The notes under the pieces are model-generated. The model saw only the letters and a list, made by a program, of their open reading frames with translations. It was not told where the DNA came from and made no database searches. 64,000 nt of DNA, taken from assembly GCF_002287065.1 (NCBI RefSeq), contig NZ_NSJZ01000002.1:124001-188000 (forward strand), written 5' to 3'. The translations under genes were made by a program, and so were the position numbers. The stretch's first letter is position 1; every line of letters begins with the position of its first letter. Positions 9,106-20,861 of the stretch are shown here, one piece after another. Source of the DNA: Paracoccus salipaludis (GTDB lineage Bacteria; Pseudomonadota; Alphaproteobacteria; Rhodobacterales; Rhodobacteraceae).

Positions 9106-9723
9106 TCAGGCCTCGGCGGGGGCTTCCTCGGCTTCGTCGTCGCTGGCGGCCAGGCCCGAGGGCGCGGTGATGTTGGCGATGACGAAGTTGCGGTCGATCG
9201 TCGGCTTCGCGCCGGCGGGCAGCTCGATGTCGTTGATGTGGATCACGTCGCCGATCTTGCGGTCCTTCAGGTCCACGACGATCTGCTCGGGGATGTCGCC
9301 GGCGGTCACGACCAGCTCGACTTCCGGGCGCACGACGGTCAGGGTGCCGCCGCGCTTGAGGCCGGGGCTGTCCTCGTGGTTGATGAACTCGACATGCACG
9401 AACAGGTTCACAAGCGAGTTGCGGTGCGTGCGCATGAAGTCGATGTGCGTCGGCAGGTCCTTGACCACGTCGCGCTGGACGCCGCGGCAGATGACGCGGA
9501 CGTCGTCCTGGCCCTCGACCTTCAGGTTCCACAGCGTGGACATGAAGCGGCCGGCGCGCAGCTTGGTCAGAAGGGGGTTGAAGTCCATCTGGATCGGAGT
9601 CGGCTCCTTGCCGTCACCGTAGACAATGCCGGGCACCTTGCCGTTGCGGCGAGCGTGGCGGGCGGCCCCCTTGCCTGTCCCCGCGCGTGCCTCGGCCACC
9701 AGATCCTGGATCTCTTTGGCCAT
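9106..9723 (-). CDS. rplY: 50S ribosomal protein L25 (CTC form)
   Basis: Binds 5S rRNA in the large subunit. 205 residues, which is the long form with a C-terminal beta domain (TL5/CTC type) rather than the short E. coli form. The N-terminus ([21 protein letters not shown]) is the 5S-binding domain; the tail is acidic ([10 protein letters not shown]). The frame is open to 9930, but the ATG at 9723 has a good AAGGAAC Shine-Dalgarno upstream. Followed by an intrinsic terminator. Confidence 0.95.
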   Translation of the reverse strand: MAKEIQDLVAEARAGTGKGAARHARRNGKVPGIVYGDGKEPTPIQMDFNPLLTKLRAGRFMSTLWNLKVEGQDDVRVICRGVQRDVVKDLPTHIDFMRTHRNSLVNLFVHVEFINHEDSPGLKRGGTLTVVRPEVELVVTAGDIPEQIVVDLKDRKIGDVIHINDIELPAGAKPTIDRNFVIANITAPSGLAASDDEAEEAPAEA

Positions 9724-9944
9724 GTTCGTTCCTTTCAGGTTGCAGCCGGCCAGCCTCCAAGGGTGCCTGACCGGAAGCCGCGCGCATAGCCGAAAGCCCG
9801 CGCGCTGGCAAGGCGGAACCGCACGGGACGAGGGGGCGCGCTGCACGACATCACGACCGGACGGCGGCAGGTCCTTTCCGCGCTTGTGATTCGCGCCCGG
9901 CTCGTGCTGCATGGACGGGCGCGGACGCACCGGGGGATGGGAGG

Positions 9945-10574
9945 ATGGCGGCCCGAGGCTGGCGGTTCCTGGCGGCGACGCCCGCCATCCTGTTGCTGGC
10001 CGCGGCGCCGGCTGCGGCGGACATGCGGTTGCTTGCGCCCTGCGACGGCGACTGCGCCGTTGCGGTCTATGGCGGAACCTATGTCGAGAACTCGATGGAG
10101 CGGATCCTTCTCACCGATCCCGAGCCGCCCTGGACCTGGGACTACCGCGACGACCACATCCTGGCGCTCACCCTGTCGCGCCAGGTCGCCACCCTCGGCC
10201 GGGGGTTCACGGTCGAGGCGGAGGTCGGCCTGGGCAAGCGCTTCGGACGGCAGAGCGAAACCGAGGTCTGGGGCGCCGCCTATCTGCGCTATCGGGGCTT
10301 TCCCTGGGACCGCTTTCTCGTCACCTCCGTCGCGGTCTCGACCGGCCTGAACTATGCAAGCGACATTTCCGACGTCGAGCGCAACCGCGCCCGGGACGAC
10401 ACGGGCGACCGCCTGATGCACTTCTTCTCGCCCGAGATCACCTTTGCCCTGCCCGAGGCCCCGGACCGCGAGATCCTGTTCCGCCTGCATCACCGTTCGG
10501 GCGTGTTCGGCCTGGTCAGCGATGCCTGGGGCGGCGTGCAATATGGCAGCATCGGGATCCGGTACCGCTTCTGA
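9945..10574 (+). CDS. PagL-like outer-membrane beta-barrel protein
   Basis: 209 residues with a Sec signal peptide ending near PAAAADM. The mature part alternates like membrane beta strands and ends in Phe (IRYRF), the usual C-terminal signature of outer-membrane barrels. Layout and the C-terminal HHRSGVFG resemble lipid A 3-O-deacylase PagL or acyloxyacyl hydrolases, whose His-Ser pair lies near the C-terminus. If active it would trim lipid A. The motif match is partial, so the enzymatic call is tentative while the outer-membrane location is firm. Confidence 0.65.
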   Translation: MAARGWRFLAATPAILLLAAAPAAADMRLLAPCDGDCAVAVYGGTYVENSMERILLTDPEPPWTWDYRDDHILALTLSRQVATLGRGFTVEAEVGLGKRFGRQSETEVWGAAYLRYRGFPWDRFLVTSVAVSTGLNYASDISDVERNRARDDTGDRLMHFFSPEITFALPEAPDREILFRLHHRSGVFGLVSDAWGGVQYGSIGIRYRF

Positions 10575-10676
10575 CCCCTGCGCCGCCTGCCGGTCTGCCG
10601 GCGATCAGGGGTGCGTCGTGCTTGGTCGGGGCGGGGCGGGCGGTCGCCGCAGGCAGGGCGCGCCCCGCCGCCCGGG

Positions 10677-11840
10677 TCAGACGTAGTCGCTGCTCCACTC
10701 CGCGGGAACAAGCACGTTGTGGCGGCCGACGTTGCGGATGTCGCGTTCGCCGCACAGCGCCATGGTGACGTCCAGTTCCTTGCGGATCACCTCCAGCGCG
10801 GCGGTCACGCCTTCCTGCCCCAGCGCGCCCAGGCCATGCACCCAGGCCCGCCCGATCCAGGTCGCATGCGCCCCCAGCGCCAGGGCCTTCAGCACGTCCT
10901 GGCCCGATCGGATGCCGGAATCGAGATGGATCTCGACCCGGTCGCCCACGGCCGCCACGATCTCGGGCAGCATCCGGATGGAACTGAGCGCGCCGTCGAG
11001 CTGCCGCCCGCCGTGGTTCGACACGATGATGGCATCCGCGCCGAAGTCGGCGGCCATGCGGGCATCCTCGGCATCCAGGATGCCCTTCAGGATCAGCTTG
11101 CCGCCCCACAGGTCGCGGATGCGGGCGATCTTGGTCCAGTCGAGCTGCGGGTCGAACTGCTCGGCCGTCCAGCTGGCAAGGTTGGCGGTGTCCGTCACGC
11201 CCTTGGCATGGCCCACGATGTTGCCGAAGAAGCGGCGCTTCGTTTGCAGCATCTCGATCCCCCAGCGCCAGCGCGTCGCGAGGTCGGCGATGGAGGAGGG
11301 CGTCAGCTTCGGCGGCGCCGAAAGCCCGTTCCTGAGGTCCTTGTGCCGCTGCCCGAGGATCTGCAGGTCCAGTGTCAGCACCAGCGCGGAACAGTTCGCC
11401 GCCTTGGCGCGCGCGATGATGTTCTCCAGGAATTCCTGGTCCTTCATCACGTAAAGCTGGAACATGAAGGGCCTGGTCGTGTGCAGCGCCACGTCCTCGA
11501 TGGAACAGATAGACATGGTGGACAGGCAGAAGGGCACGCCGAAGGCCTCGGCCGCGCGGGCGGCCTTGATCTCGCCGTCCGCGCGCTGCATCCCCGTCAT
11601 CCCCACGGGCGCGAGGCCCACGGGCATGGACACCGGCAGGCCCACCATGTCGGACGCGAGGCTGCGGCCCGACATGTCCACCGCCACCTTCTGGCGCAGG
11701 CGGATCTTGGAAAAGTCGGTCGTGTTCTCGCGGAAGGTCTGTTCGGTGTAGCTGCCCGATTCCGCGTAGTCGTAGAACATGCGTGGCGTGCGCGCCTTGT
11801 GCAGGCGCTTGAGGTCGTCGATGCAGGTGATGACAGGCAT
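10677..11840 (-). CDS. lldD: FMN-dependent L-lactate dehydrogenase
   Basis: Member of the FMN-dependent alpha-hydroxy-acid dehydrogenase family; oxidises L-lactate to pyruvate at the membrane, passing electrons to the quinone pool. 387 residues. It contains the FMN-phosphate and active-site blocks: FYDYAESGSYTE at the N-terminus, then IIVSNHGGRQLDGA with the catalytic His, and DSGIRSGQDVLKALALGA. Close relatives include glycolate or mandelate oxidases, but the overall pattern matches LldD best. It runs away from the PagL-like gene; a small lipoprotein gene ends 26 bases upstream. Confidence 0.85.
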   Translation of the reverse strand: MPVITCIDDLKRLHKARTPRMFYDYAESGSYTEQTFRENTTDFSKIRLRQKVAVDMSGRSLASDMVGLPVSMPVGLAPVGMTGMQRADGEIKAARAAEAFGVPFCLSTMSICSIEDVALHTTRPFMFQLYVMKDQEFLENIIARAKAANCSALVLTLDLQILGQRHKDLRNGLSAPPKLTPSSIADLATRWRWGIEMLQTKRRFFGNIVGHAKGVTDTANLASWTAEQFDPQLDWTKIARIRDLWGGKLILKGILDAEDARMAADFGADAIIVSNHGGRQLDGALSSIRMLPEIVAAVGDRVEIHLDSGIRSGQDVLKALALGAHATWIGRAWVHGLGALGQEGVTAALEVIRKELDVTMALCGERDIRNVGRHNVLVPAEWSSDYV

Positions 11841-11866
11841 GGGTATCCTCTGGGTGAATGGCCGCT

Positions 11867-12382
11867 TCAGCGGGGCAGGCAGCCTGCGGCTGCCGGGTCG
11901 GCCGTGCCGGGCGGACAGGGCGGCAGATCGGCGGGGGCCGCACCGTCTTCCAGCATCCGGCGGGCGCGCTCGCGCAGGGCCTGCGCCCGCGCGGCGGTTT
12001 CCGGGTCGGTCTCGGGGGTGGCTTGGGACGCAGAGGCGGGCGCACTGACCGACACGGCACCGCCTTGCGCCGGGTCGCGGCGGGCCAGGGCCTCGGCGCG
12101 CTCACGCAGGGCGCCTGCGCGCGCCCCGAGCGCGGTGGGATCGGCAACCGTCCCTTGCGCGGCGGCGGCCCGGGCCGCGGTTTCCGCGCGGCGGGCGCGC
12201 AGGGCCTCGCCCACGGCCTCGGGGTCGGCGGCGGCATCCGCCGCATGGGCGGGAATGGCGGGGGGAGTGTTCAGTTCGGACAGCGGCAGCAGCCGGGGAT
12301 AGGATTCGTCGCTGCCGCAGGCCGCCGGCAACAGGGCAAGCACGGCAAGGCAAAGGCGGGGCAGGGCGGCGCGCATGGGCAT
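11867..12382 (-). CDS. Ala/Arg-rich lipoprotein of unknown function
   Basis: 171 residues from the ATG at 12382 (or 169 from the ATG at 12376). A lipoprotein signal peptide with lipobox LPAAC is followed by a low-complexity, helix-forming body of alternating Ala, Arg and Glu that includes two similar ALRERAE/RARRM stretches. It ends with a short cysteine-bearing tail (CPPGTADPAAAGCLPR). No family recognised. It could be co-transcribed with lldD, which starts 26 bases downstream. Confidence 0.65.
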   Translation of the reverse strand: MPMRAALPRLCLAVLALLPAACGSDESYPRLLPLSELNTPPAIPAHAADAAADPEAVGEALRARRAETAARAAAAQGTVADPTALGARAGALRERAEALARRDPAQGGAVSVSAPASASQATPETDPETAARAQALRERARRMLEDGAAPADLPPCPPGTADPAAAGCLPR

Positions 12383-12560
12383 CGGGCGCAGGATAGAAAG
12401 CCCCGCCGGTCGCGGCAAGGCGGACCAGCGTGCCCGTGCAGCCGGGGGCATCTTCCTTCCGGACCTTGTGCCGGGCGCAGGCCTGCCGGGGCGGATCGGG
12501 GCGCAGCCGTCGGGCCGTCCCGCCGTGGATCCCGGCAGGGAAGCGGCCGTCGGGATCGCC

Positions 12561-13565
12561 CTAGGCGCCGGCCCTGACCCAGCGGTGGAACAGGTCCCCG
12601 CCCAACGCCCGCGTTTCGGCCAGTTGAAAGCGCGGCGCGTCCGCAAGCGCGGCCAGTCCCATCGGGGCAACGGCGGCGCGGCCGTCGCCGCCCAACAGGA
12701 CGCCAGCCGTGTAGCCGACCATCTCGTCCACCAGCCCCCCGGCCAGCAGCGCCGCGGCAAGGTGCCCGCCACCCTCGCAGAAGACCCGCGTGATCCCGCG
12801 GCGGCCAAGCTCGGCCAGCGCCCCGGCAGGCGGGCCGGGCAGCACCCAGAGGGGACCGTGATCCGCATCCTCGGGGGGCAGGGGCGGGATCGCGTCATTC
12901 GCCAGCACCACCCGGACCGGCTGGCGCACGGGGCCGAAACCACGCACGTTCAGCGCCGGGCGGTCCGCGCGCGCCGTGCCCGCGCCGACCATGACGGCGT
13001 CATGGGTGAGCCGCAGCAGGTGGACATGGCGGCGCGCGGCCCCGCCCGTGATCCAGCGGCTTTCGCCCGTGGCCGTCGCGATCCGCCCGTCGAAGCTGGT
13101 GGCAAGCTTCAGCGTCACCATCGGGCGGCCAAGGGTCACGCGGCTCAGGAAGCCGCGCTGCAGGGCGGCTGCCGCCTCGGCCCGGACGCCCTCGGTGACC
13201 TCGATGCCCTCGGCGCGCAGCATGGCATGGCCGCGCCCGGCGACGCGCGGGTCGGGATCGGTCAGCGCCGTGACGACCCGCGCGACGCCCGCACGGATCA
13301 GTCCTTCGGCGCAGGGCGGGGTGCGGCCGTGGTGGGCGCAGGGTTCAAGGGTGACATAGGCCGTGGCCCCCCGCGCGGCCGGACCCGCCATGTCCAGCGC
13401 CATCCGCTCGGCATGGGGACGCCCGCCGGGCTGGGTCCAGCCCCGGCCCGCGATCCGGCCATCTGCCACGATCACGCAGCCCACGGCGGGGTTCGGCCAG
13501 ACGTTGCCCAGGCCCCGCCGTGCCAGCCGCAGCGCGTGGTCCATGTGGCGCAGGTCGGGGGTCAC
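12561..13565 (-). CDS. ribD: Bifunctional riboflavin biosynthesis deaminase/reductase RibD
   Basis: Deaminates and then reduces the pyrimidine intermediate of riboflavin synthesis. 334 residues. The N-terminal deaminase has the zinc site (HAERMAL and [12 protein letters not shown]). The C-terminal reductase has [14 protein letters not shown] and an NADPH-binding core. The start is GTG at 13565, overlapping the nrdR stop by 4 bases (GTGA), so translation is coupled. The other riboflavin genes lie 13 kb away at 26.3-28.8 kb. Confidence 0.93.
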   Translation of the reverse strand: MTPDLRHMDHALRLARRGLGNVWPNPAVGCVIVADGRIAGRGWTQPGGRPHAERMALDMAGPAARGATAYVTLEPCAHHGRTPPCAEGLIRAGVARVVTALTDPDPRVAGRGHAMLRAEGIEVTEGVRAEAAAALQRGFLSRVTLGRPMVTLKLATSFDGRIATATGESRWITGGAARRHVHLLRLTHDAVMVGAGTARADRPALNVRGFGPVRQPVRVVLANDAIPPLPPEDADHGPLWVLPGPPAGALAELGRRGITRVFCEGGGHLAAALLAGGLVDEMVGYTAGVLLGGDGRAAVAPMGLAALADAPRFQLAETRALGGDLFHRWVRAGA

Positions 13566-14020
13566 TCGGACGCCGGGCGCAGTTCCGACACAAAGCGGTC
13601 GAAATCGTCGGCCGCCTGGAAGTTCTTGTAGACGCTGGCGAAACGCACGTAGGCCACCGTGTCGATCCGGGCCAGCGTGTCCATCACGATCTCGCCGATG
13701 GCCTTGGACGGGATGTCCGTGTCGCCCATGCTTTCCAGCCGCCGCACGATGCCCGAGATCACCTGGTCGATGCGCTCGGCCTCGATCGGGCGCTTCTGCA
13801 TGGCGATGCGGATGGACCGGGCAAGCTTGTCGCGGTCGAAATCCTCGCGGCGCCCACTGGACTTGAGCACGACCAGGTCGCGCAGCTGCACCCGTTCATA
13901 GGTGGTGAAGCGCCCCCCGCAGGAAGGGCAGAAGCGGCGGCGGCGGATCGCGACGTTGTCCTCGGCGGGACGCGAGTCCTTGACCTGGGTGTCGGCGTTT
14001 CCGCAGAAGGGGCAGCGCAT
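13562..14020 (-). CDS. nrdR: Transcriptional repressor NrdR
   Basis: Zinc-ribbon and ATP-cone regulator that represses ribonucleotide reductase genes in response to (d)ATP. 152 residues: zinc ribbon (CPFCGN ... CPSCGGRF), then TTYERV and an ATP-cone ([16 protein letters not shown]). The ATG at 14020 is the first codon of the zinc ribbon; the longer open frame is not coding. nrdR followed by ribD is a common alphaproteobacterial order. A perfect 7-base inverted repeat lies about 85 bases upstream. Confidence 0.95.
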   Translation of the reverse strand: MRCPFCGNADTQVKDSRPAEDNVAIRRRRFCPSCGGRFTTYERVQLRDLVVLKSSGRREDFDRDKLARSIRIAMQKRPIEAERIDQVISGIVRRLESMGDTDIPSKAIGEIVMDTLARIDTVAYVRFASVYKNFQAADDFDRFVSELRPASE

Positions 14021-14103
14021 CGGTTCGTCCCCATGCATCCATGACTGGCCTTCAAAATAGGGCCTTTCACAGGATTTGCATAGGGGATGCGGCGAATCAC
14101 AAC

Positions 14104-14124
14104 ATCTGGTTGAAGACACCAGAT
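14104..14124. promoter_or_regulatory. Inverted repeat between rmuC and nrdR
   Basis: ATCTGGT at 14104-14110 and its exact complement ACCAGAT at 14118-14124 are separated by 7 bases, so arm centres lie 14 bases apart. It sits upstream of nrdR and just past the rmuC stop. The arms do not match the known NrdR box. It could be an operator or a weak rmuC terminator; no T-run follows on either strand. Confidence 0.35.
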
Positions 14125-14139
14125 CGGCCAGAAACGGGT

Positions 14140-15672
14140 TTACTCGCCCGCTTCCAGCAGGCGGACGGGGGCCGGGTCCTCGGCGTCGTGATCGACCGAG
14201 ATGCGCTTCTGCGCCCGCGCGCCCAGTGCGCGCAGCTTCTCGACCTGTCCGACCACGTTGCCCGAGCCGCGGGTCAGCCGGTCCATGGCCTGCCCATGCG
14301 CCCGTACGGCCCCGTCCAGCGACTTGCCCACGTCCTCCATCGCGTCCACGAACAGCGCCAGCTTGTCGTAAAGGTGGCCCGCGCGCTGGGCGATCTCCAT
14401 TGCGTTGGTTTCCCGCCGCTCGACGGCCCAGATGTGATCGACGGTGCGCAGCATGGGCATCAGGGTCATGGGCGTCGCCAGCACGACCCGCTGGTTCAGC
14501 GCCGAAAGCCCGAGGTCGGGATCGACGCGCAGCGCCTCGGACAGGGCGCCCTCGATGGGGATGAACATCACCACGTAGTCGACCGAGGCATTGTCGATCC
14601 GCTGGTATCCCTTGTCGGACAGCGTCGTCACATGGGCGCGGATCGCCGTGACATGACGCCTGAGCGCGGCGGTGCGGTCGCCCGGTCCTTCGGCGTTCAC
14701 GGCAGTCTCGTAGTCGTTCAGCGACACCTTGCTGTCGATCACCAGCACCTTCCGGCGCGGCAGGTGCACCACCACGTCGGGGCGCCACAGCTTGCCGTCC
14801 TCGGCGCGCCAGCTTTCCTGCGTGACGTAATGCGTGCCGCGTTCCAGCCCCGAGCCTTCCAGCACCCGTTCCAGGATCATCTCGCCCCAAGCGCCCTGCC
14901 GCTGCTTTTCGCCCTTGAGCGCCCGGGTCAGCGCCACCGCGTCGCGGCCGATCTCTTCGGACCGGCGGTGCAGCCCCTCGATCTGTTCGCGCAGCATGGC
15001 GCGTTCCTCGTCCACGATCCTGTTGCGGGCCTGCAATTCGGTCTGGAAGCCCTGCACCTGCTCGCGGAAGGGGGTCAGCAGCGCGGCCAGGCGCTCCGTA
15101 TGGGCCTTCTCAAGGTCGGCCCCCTGGCGGCGGAGGGACTCATCCGCCATCAGGCGGAACTGGCCGGTCATCTCTTCGCGCAACTCGCGCAGCAGGGCCA
15201 GGTTCTGCTCGGCCGTCTCGCGGTCCTTGGCGGCGGCAAGGCGCACCTCGGCCAGTTCGCGGCTGCGCTGGGCAAGCTGCGCCTGGGCCTCGTCCAGCGC
15301 ATGGCGCAACTGCCCACGTTCGCCCTCGAGTTCGGCGACGCGGGCCGAGGCCGCCTGATGCCGCGTGGCTGCGCCCGCAAGCTCGCGTTCCAGCGCGGCG
15401 AGGCGTTCGCGGCTGGCGTGCAGGGCGTCGCGCAACTCGTCCCGTTCGTCGCCCAGGTCGTCGAGGCGCCGTGTCAGCCCGTCCAGCCGGGCCATGGCAT
15501 CGGCGGCCCGCAGGCCCGCGGCCTGCGCCTCGGCCCCGGCGCCCGCCGCCCCCTCTTGGGCCGCCCCAAGCGCACCGGCCTGCCGCCGCAGGATCGCCAG
15601 AAGGACTGCCGCCGCGACAGCCAGCGCCAGCGCCAGCACGCGCATCGCCTGAAGATCGCCCACCCACGCCAT
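14140..15672 (-). CDS. rmuC: DNA recombination protein RmuC
   Basis: 510 residues. An N-terminal membrane anchor ([17 protein letters not shown]) is followed by a long coiled coil to about residue 200. The RmuC nuclease-like domain comes next ([38 protein letters not shown]). RmuC limits DNA inversion at short inverted repeats and has a restriction-endonuclease-like fold; the Asp-x-Lys of VIDSKVSL fits that core. It runs away from the flavin reductase gene. Confidence 0.92.
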   Translation of the reverse strand: MAWVGDLQAMRVLALALAVAAAVLLAILRRQAGALGAAQEGAAGAGAEAQAAGLRAADAMARLDGLTRRLDDLGDERDELRDALHASRERLAALERELAGAATRHQAASARVAELEGERGQLRHALDEAQAQLAQRSRELAEVRLAAAKDRETAEQNLALLRELREEMTGQFRLMADESLRRQGADLEKAHTERLAALLTPFREQVQGFQTELQARNRIVDEERAMLREQIEGLHRRSEEIGRDAVALTRALKGEKQRQGAWGEMILERVLEGSGLERGTHYVTQESWRAEDGKLWRPDVVVHLPRRKVLVIDSKVSLNDYETAVNAEGPGDRTAALRRHVTAIRAHVTTLSDKGYQRIDNASVDYVVMFIPIEGALSEALRVDPDLGLSALNQRVVLATPMTLMPMLRTVDHIWAVERRETNAMEIAQRAGHLYDKLALFVDAMEDVGKSLDGAVRAHGQAMDRLTRGSGNVVGQVEKLRALGARAQKRISVDHDAEDPAPVRLLEAGE

Positions 15673-15778
15673 CGCCGGTCCCCCGTGTCACGGACTCGTG
15701 GTGTTGCCAATCCGTTCGGGAACATCAACAAGCTTTCGCACTTGTCCTTAACGGATGCCGAAGATCAGGAGAGCCCGC

Positions 15779-16333
15779 ATGACCCGCACCGTTGCCGTCC
15801 TTGTCGGATCGCTGCGTTCGCAGTCGATCAACCACACCGTCGCCAAGGCGCTGGCGAAGGTCGCGGAAGGCAGGCTGGTCTTCGACTTCGTCGAGATCGG
15901 CGACCTGCCGCTTTACAACGACGACCTGTGGCACGACGGCCGCGGTCCCGAGCCGGTCGAGCGGATGCGCGCGCAGATCGCGGCGGCCGACGGCGTGCTG
16001 CTGGTGACGCCGGAATACAACCGCACGGTGCCGGGCGTTCTGGTCAACGCACTGGATTGGGGCAGCCGGCCCTGGGGCCAGTCGGTCTGGGTGAACAAGC
16101 CCGCGGGCTGCTGCGGGGCGGCGACCGGCGCCATCGGCACGGCGGCGGCGCAACTGGCGCTGAAGGCGCAGATGGTGACGCTGGGCATGGTCGTGATGGG
16201 CCATCCCGAGTTCTACCTGAAGTTCGACCCCGAGAAGTTCGCCGAGGACGGCACCGTCACGGACGAAAGCCTGCGCGGCTTCCTCAAGACCTACGCCGAC
16301 GCTCTGGCCGCCCATATCGAGCGGCTGAGCTGA
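15779..16333 (+). CDS. NADPH-dependent FMN reductase
   Basis: 184-residue flavodoxin-fold reductase (NADPH-dependent FMN/azo/chromate reductase family). The FMN-phosphate loop is GSLRSQSINH near the N-terminus, and the TPEYNRTVPGVLVNALDW block is diagnostic. Likely supplies reduced flavin or reduces quinones in the cytoplasm. The ATG at 15779 follows CAGGAGAG; the frame extends to 15755 without support. Converges on the BLUF gene, whose stop is 5 bases downstream. Confidence 0.88.
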   Translation: MTRTVAVLVGSLRSQSINHTVAKALAKVAEGRLVFDFVEIGDLPLYNDDLWHDGRGPEPVERMRAQIAAADGVLLVTPEYNRTVPGVLVNALDWGSRPWGQSVWVNKPAGCCGAATGAIGTAAAQLALKAQMVTLGMVVMGHPEFYLKFDPEKFAEDGTVTDESLRGFLKTYADALAAHIERLS

Positions 16334-16337
16334 CGCC

Positions 16338-16751
16338 TCAGTGCGCGAAGGCCTCGCGTTCGCGCAGGAAGGCCAGCATCCCGGCCGCGTATTCCGACCG
16401 CTCGCGGATCACGACCGGATGCTCGGCCATCCAGCGCAGGACCGAGGCGTCGCTGCGGGTCGAATAGCCCATGCGCCAGCGTGAAAACTGGCGCTCCGGC
16501 TCGGTGCCCTGCGCCAGATAGGTCAGGTTCCGGTGGCGCGGATCGCGTTCGATCCGCGCCATGATGCCGGCCAGGTTGACGGGCTCTCCTTCCAGCCACT
16601 GGAAGAAGAACCCTTCCTCGTGATGAAGAAAGCCCGTCAGGCCGAAGCGCTCGTTGCAGCGGCGGGCCGTTTCGACCAGGGCGCGCGCCGGCTCGCTGCC
16701 GGGGCGCAAGTCGGTTTCGCTGCGGTACAGGATAAACGAGAAGGTAGCCAT
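16338..16751 (-). CDS. BLUF-domain blue-light photoreceptor
   Basis: 137-residue stand-alone BLUF (blue light using FAD) protein. The photochemical residues are all present: Tyr9 (LYRS), Asn33 (CNERFGLTG), Gln51 (FFQWLEG) and Trp92 (FSRWRMGY). With no fused output domain it must signal by protein contact. It lies downstream of rpoD on the same strand, separated by 115 AT-rich bases. Light control of surface growth, photosynthesis genes or cyclic-di-GMP is known for other BLUF proteins; its partner here is unknown. Confidence 0.9.
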   Translation of the reverse strand: MATFSFILYRSETDLRPGSEPARALVETARRCNERFGLTGFLHHEEGFFFQWLEGEPVNLAGIMARIERDPRHRNLTYLAQGTEPERQFSRWRMGYSTRSDASVLRWMAEHPVVIRERSEYAAGMLAFLREREAFAH

Positions 16752-16866
16752 CGCGCCCCCCGCGGCATGAACCAGATCAAACGGTTAACACCGATCATGG
16801 AGTCGCCCGCAGGTTGACGATACCACCAATGTTCCCATTAATCCTTTATTAACTTGCAACCTTGCG

Positions 16867-18846
<1,980 letters not shown>

Positions 18847-18864
18847 CGGGCGGTTCCTTCTGAG

Positions 18865-18967
18865 CTGATTCGCGAATCAGGCGAATCGGATGCCGGGATA
18901 CCGGCGGTTCTAATTGAAAGACGCCGGCCGGCAAAGCGGACGACGTCTGATTCGGTTCCCTGATTCG
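18865..18967. promoter_or_regulatory. GANTC cluster and 16-base palindrome upstream of rpoD
   Basis: GANTC sites occur at 18867, 18874, 18883, 18949 and 18962. CTGATTCG/CGAATCAG forms a perfect 16-base palindrome at 18865-18880, and CTGATTCG recurs at 18947 and 18960. GANTC is the CcrM methylation target of alphaproteobacteria, read by GcrA-type regulators. Sites are read directly; methylation and regulation are inferred. Confidence 0.5.
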
Positions 18968-18973
18968 ACGCAA

Positions 18974-20854
18974 TCAGCGACGTTTTCGCCAGATTTCGTC
19001 CGTCAAGGCCCGGCTGAGCCGGGCCGCGAGTTCGTCGCGATCCTCGCCAAGATCGTCGCCGCCGCCCATCGACGGCTGGTCGGCCTGCAGCCGGGCCCGC
19101 GCCGATTGCGTGACGCGCCAGGTCAGCCCTTCGTCGGCCAGCCCCTGGATCTCAGCCTCGGCCCGCGCGATTTCGTCGCGCGCCGCACGGTGGGCCTCGA
19201 TCCGGTCCAGCGCGTTCAGAAGCAGCGGCTCGGCGGTGTCCATGGCGCCCGCGGGATGGGAGATCGCCGGGGCGCAGCGGACATGGGGATCGGCCAGGAT
19301 CGCGTCAAGGGCGGCCCGCCCCGTTGCGCTCGAGGACCCGGCCAGCAGGTCGTGGACCAGCGCCGCGCGTCCGGGGTCAGCGGGTTCCAGCCGCTCGAGC
19401 CGGGATTCGACGCGCGCGACCAGCGCAGGATGGGTGGCGCAGAGCGCAAGGATCATTGCCTCGATCAGCGCCTCGCCCGGATCGGTCGCCACAAGGGCCG
19501 AGGCGCGTGTCTGCGGCACCGGCTGCTGCGGCGCGTCGCGTCGCGCGAACCGGCCCTTCTCGGCACGCGGCGGCGCGAACAGGGCCCAGCGCTTGCGCTT
19601 GAGTTCGCGGGCGTAATGTTCCCGCGTGGCCTGGTCGGGGACGCGGGCGACGGCCTCGTCCAGCGCCTTGTCCAGCGCCGCGCGGCGTTCGGGGCTGTCG
19701 AAGACGCGCCCCTCGGTCTCGCGCCGCCACAGAAGGTCCACCAGCGGCTGCGCCTGATCCAGAACGGCGCGGATCGCCCCCGCGCCGCCCGCGCGGATCA
19801 GGTCGTCGGGGTCCTGCCCCGAGGGCAGCAGCGCGAAGCGCAGCGCCTGTCCCGGCCCCGCCAGCGGCAGCGCCATGTCGATCAGCCGCATGGCCGCGCG
19901 CAGGCCGGCGGCGTCCCCGTCCAGCGCGATCACCGGCTCGGGCGCGACGCGCCACATCAGGCGCAGCTGCTCCTCGGTGATGGCGGTGCCCAGGGGCGCG
20001 ACCGCGCCCTCGACGCCCGCGCGGACCAGCGCGATCACGTCCATGTAGCCTTCGGCCACCACCAGCGGCTGGCCCTTGGCCACCGCCGAGCGCGCGGGCC
20101 CGAGGTTGTAAAGGTTGCGCCCCTTGTCGAACAGCGCCGTTTCCGGGCCGTTGAGGTATTTCGCCCGCGCGTTCGGGTCCATCGCGCGGCCACCAAAGGA
20201 AATGCAGCGCCCCCGCGCGTCGCGGATGGGGAAGATGATGCGGCTCCGGAAGCGGTCATAGGCCGCGCCGCCGTCCTCGGGCCTGGCCGCCAGCCCCGCC
20301 TCGATCACCAGCGCCTCGGGCACGCCCGCATCCGTCAGATGCCGCAGAAGGCCCTGCCGCAGGTCTGGGGCGAAGCCGATCTCGAAGCGCTCCAGCGCCG
20401 CCGCGTCCAGCCCCCGGCGCGACAGGTAGTCGCGCGCGGCCCCGCCCGCGCCGCTTTGCAGCTGCAGGCGGAACCAGCGGACGGCGCGGTCCATCACCTC
20501 GACCAGTTGCGTCCGCCGGTCGGTCTGCGCCTGCTCGCGCGGGCTGCGCTCCGGCATGGGCACCCCGGCTTCCGAGGCCATGACCGCCACGGCCTCCATG
20601 AAGCCCAGGCCCTCGGCCTCGCGCAGGAAGGCGAGCGCGTCCCCCTTGGCGTGGCAGCCGAAGCAGTAATAGAAGCCCTTCTGGTCATCGACGTGGAAGG
20701 ACGCGGTCTTTTCGCCGTGGAAGGGGCAGGGCGCCCACCAGTCGCCCTTGGCCTGGTTCGAGCGCTTCAGGTCCCACGTCACCTTGCGCCCCACGATCCG
20801 GCTGATCGGAACGCGGGTCCGCAGGTCGTCCAGGAATCCGGGCGGCAGACTCAT
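18974..20854 (-). CDS. dnaG: DNA primase DnaG
   Basis: Synthesises RNA primers for replication. 626 residues. The CHC2 zinc finger is Cys43, His46, Cys64 and Cys67 (CPFHGEKTASF ... YYCFGCHAKGD). The TOPRIM core has PLVVAEGYMDVIAL and the acidic PVIALDGDAAG. A C-terminal helicase-binding region follows. The ATG at 20854 starts the zinc-finger domain; an upstream start at 20890 would lie inside the TetR gene. The TetR gene ends 7 bases before this start. Confidence 0.96.
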   Translation of the reverse strand: MSLPPGFLDDLRTRVPISRIVGRKVTWDLKRSNQAKGDWWAPCPFHGEKTASFHVDDQKGFYYCFGCHAKGDALAFLREAEGLGFMEAVAVMASEAGVPMPERSPREQAQTDRRTQLVEVMDRAVRWFRLQLQSGAGGAARDYLSRRGLDAAALERFEIGFAPDLRQGLLRHLTDAGVPEALVIEAGLAARPEDGGAAYDRFRSRIIFPIRDARGRCISFGGRAMDPNARAKYLNGPETALFDKGRNLYNLGPARSAVAKGQPLVVAEGYMDVIALVRAGVEGAVAPLGTAITEEQLRLMWRVAPEPVIALDGDAAGLRAAMRLIDMALPLAGPGQALRFALLPSGQDPDDLIRAGGAGAIRAVLDQAQPLVDLLWRRETEGRVFDSPERRAALDKALDEAVARVPDQATREHYARELKRKRWALFAPPRAEKGRFARRDAPQQPVPQTRASALVATDPGEALIEAMILALCATHPALVARVESRLERLEPADPGRAALVHDLLAGSSSATGRAALDAILADPHVRCAPAISHPAGAMDTAEPLLLNALDRIEAHRAARDEIARAEAEIQGLADEGLTWRVTQSARARLQADQPSMGGGDDLGEDRDELAARLSRALTDEIWRKRR

Positions 20855-20861
20855 GCGCCGA

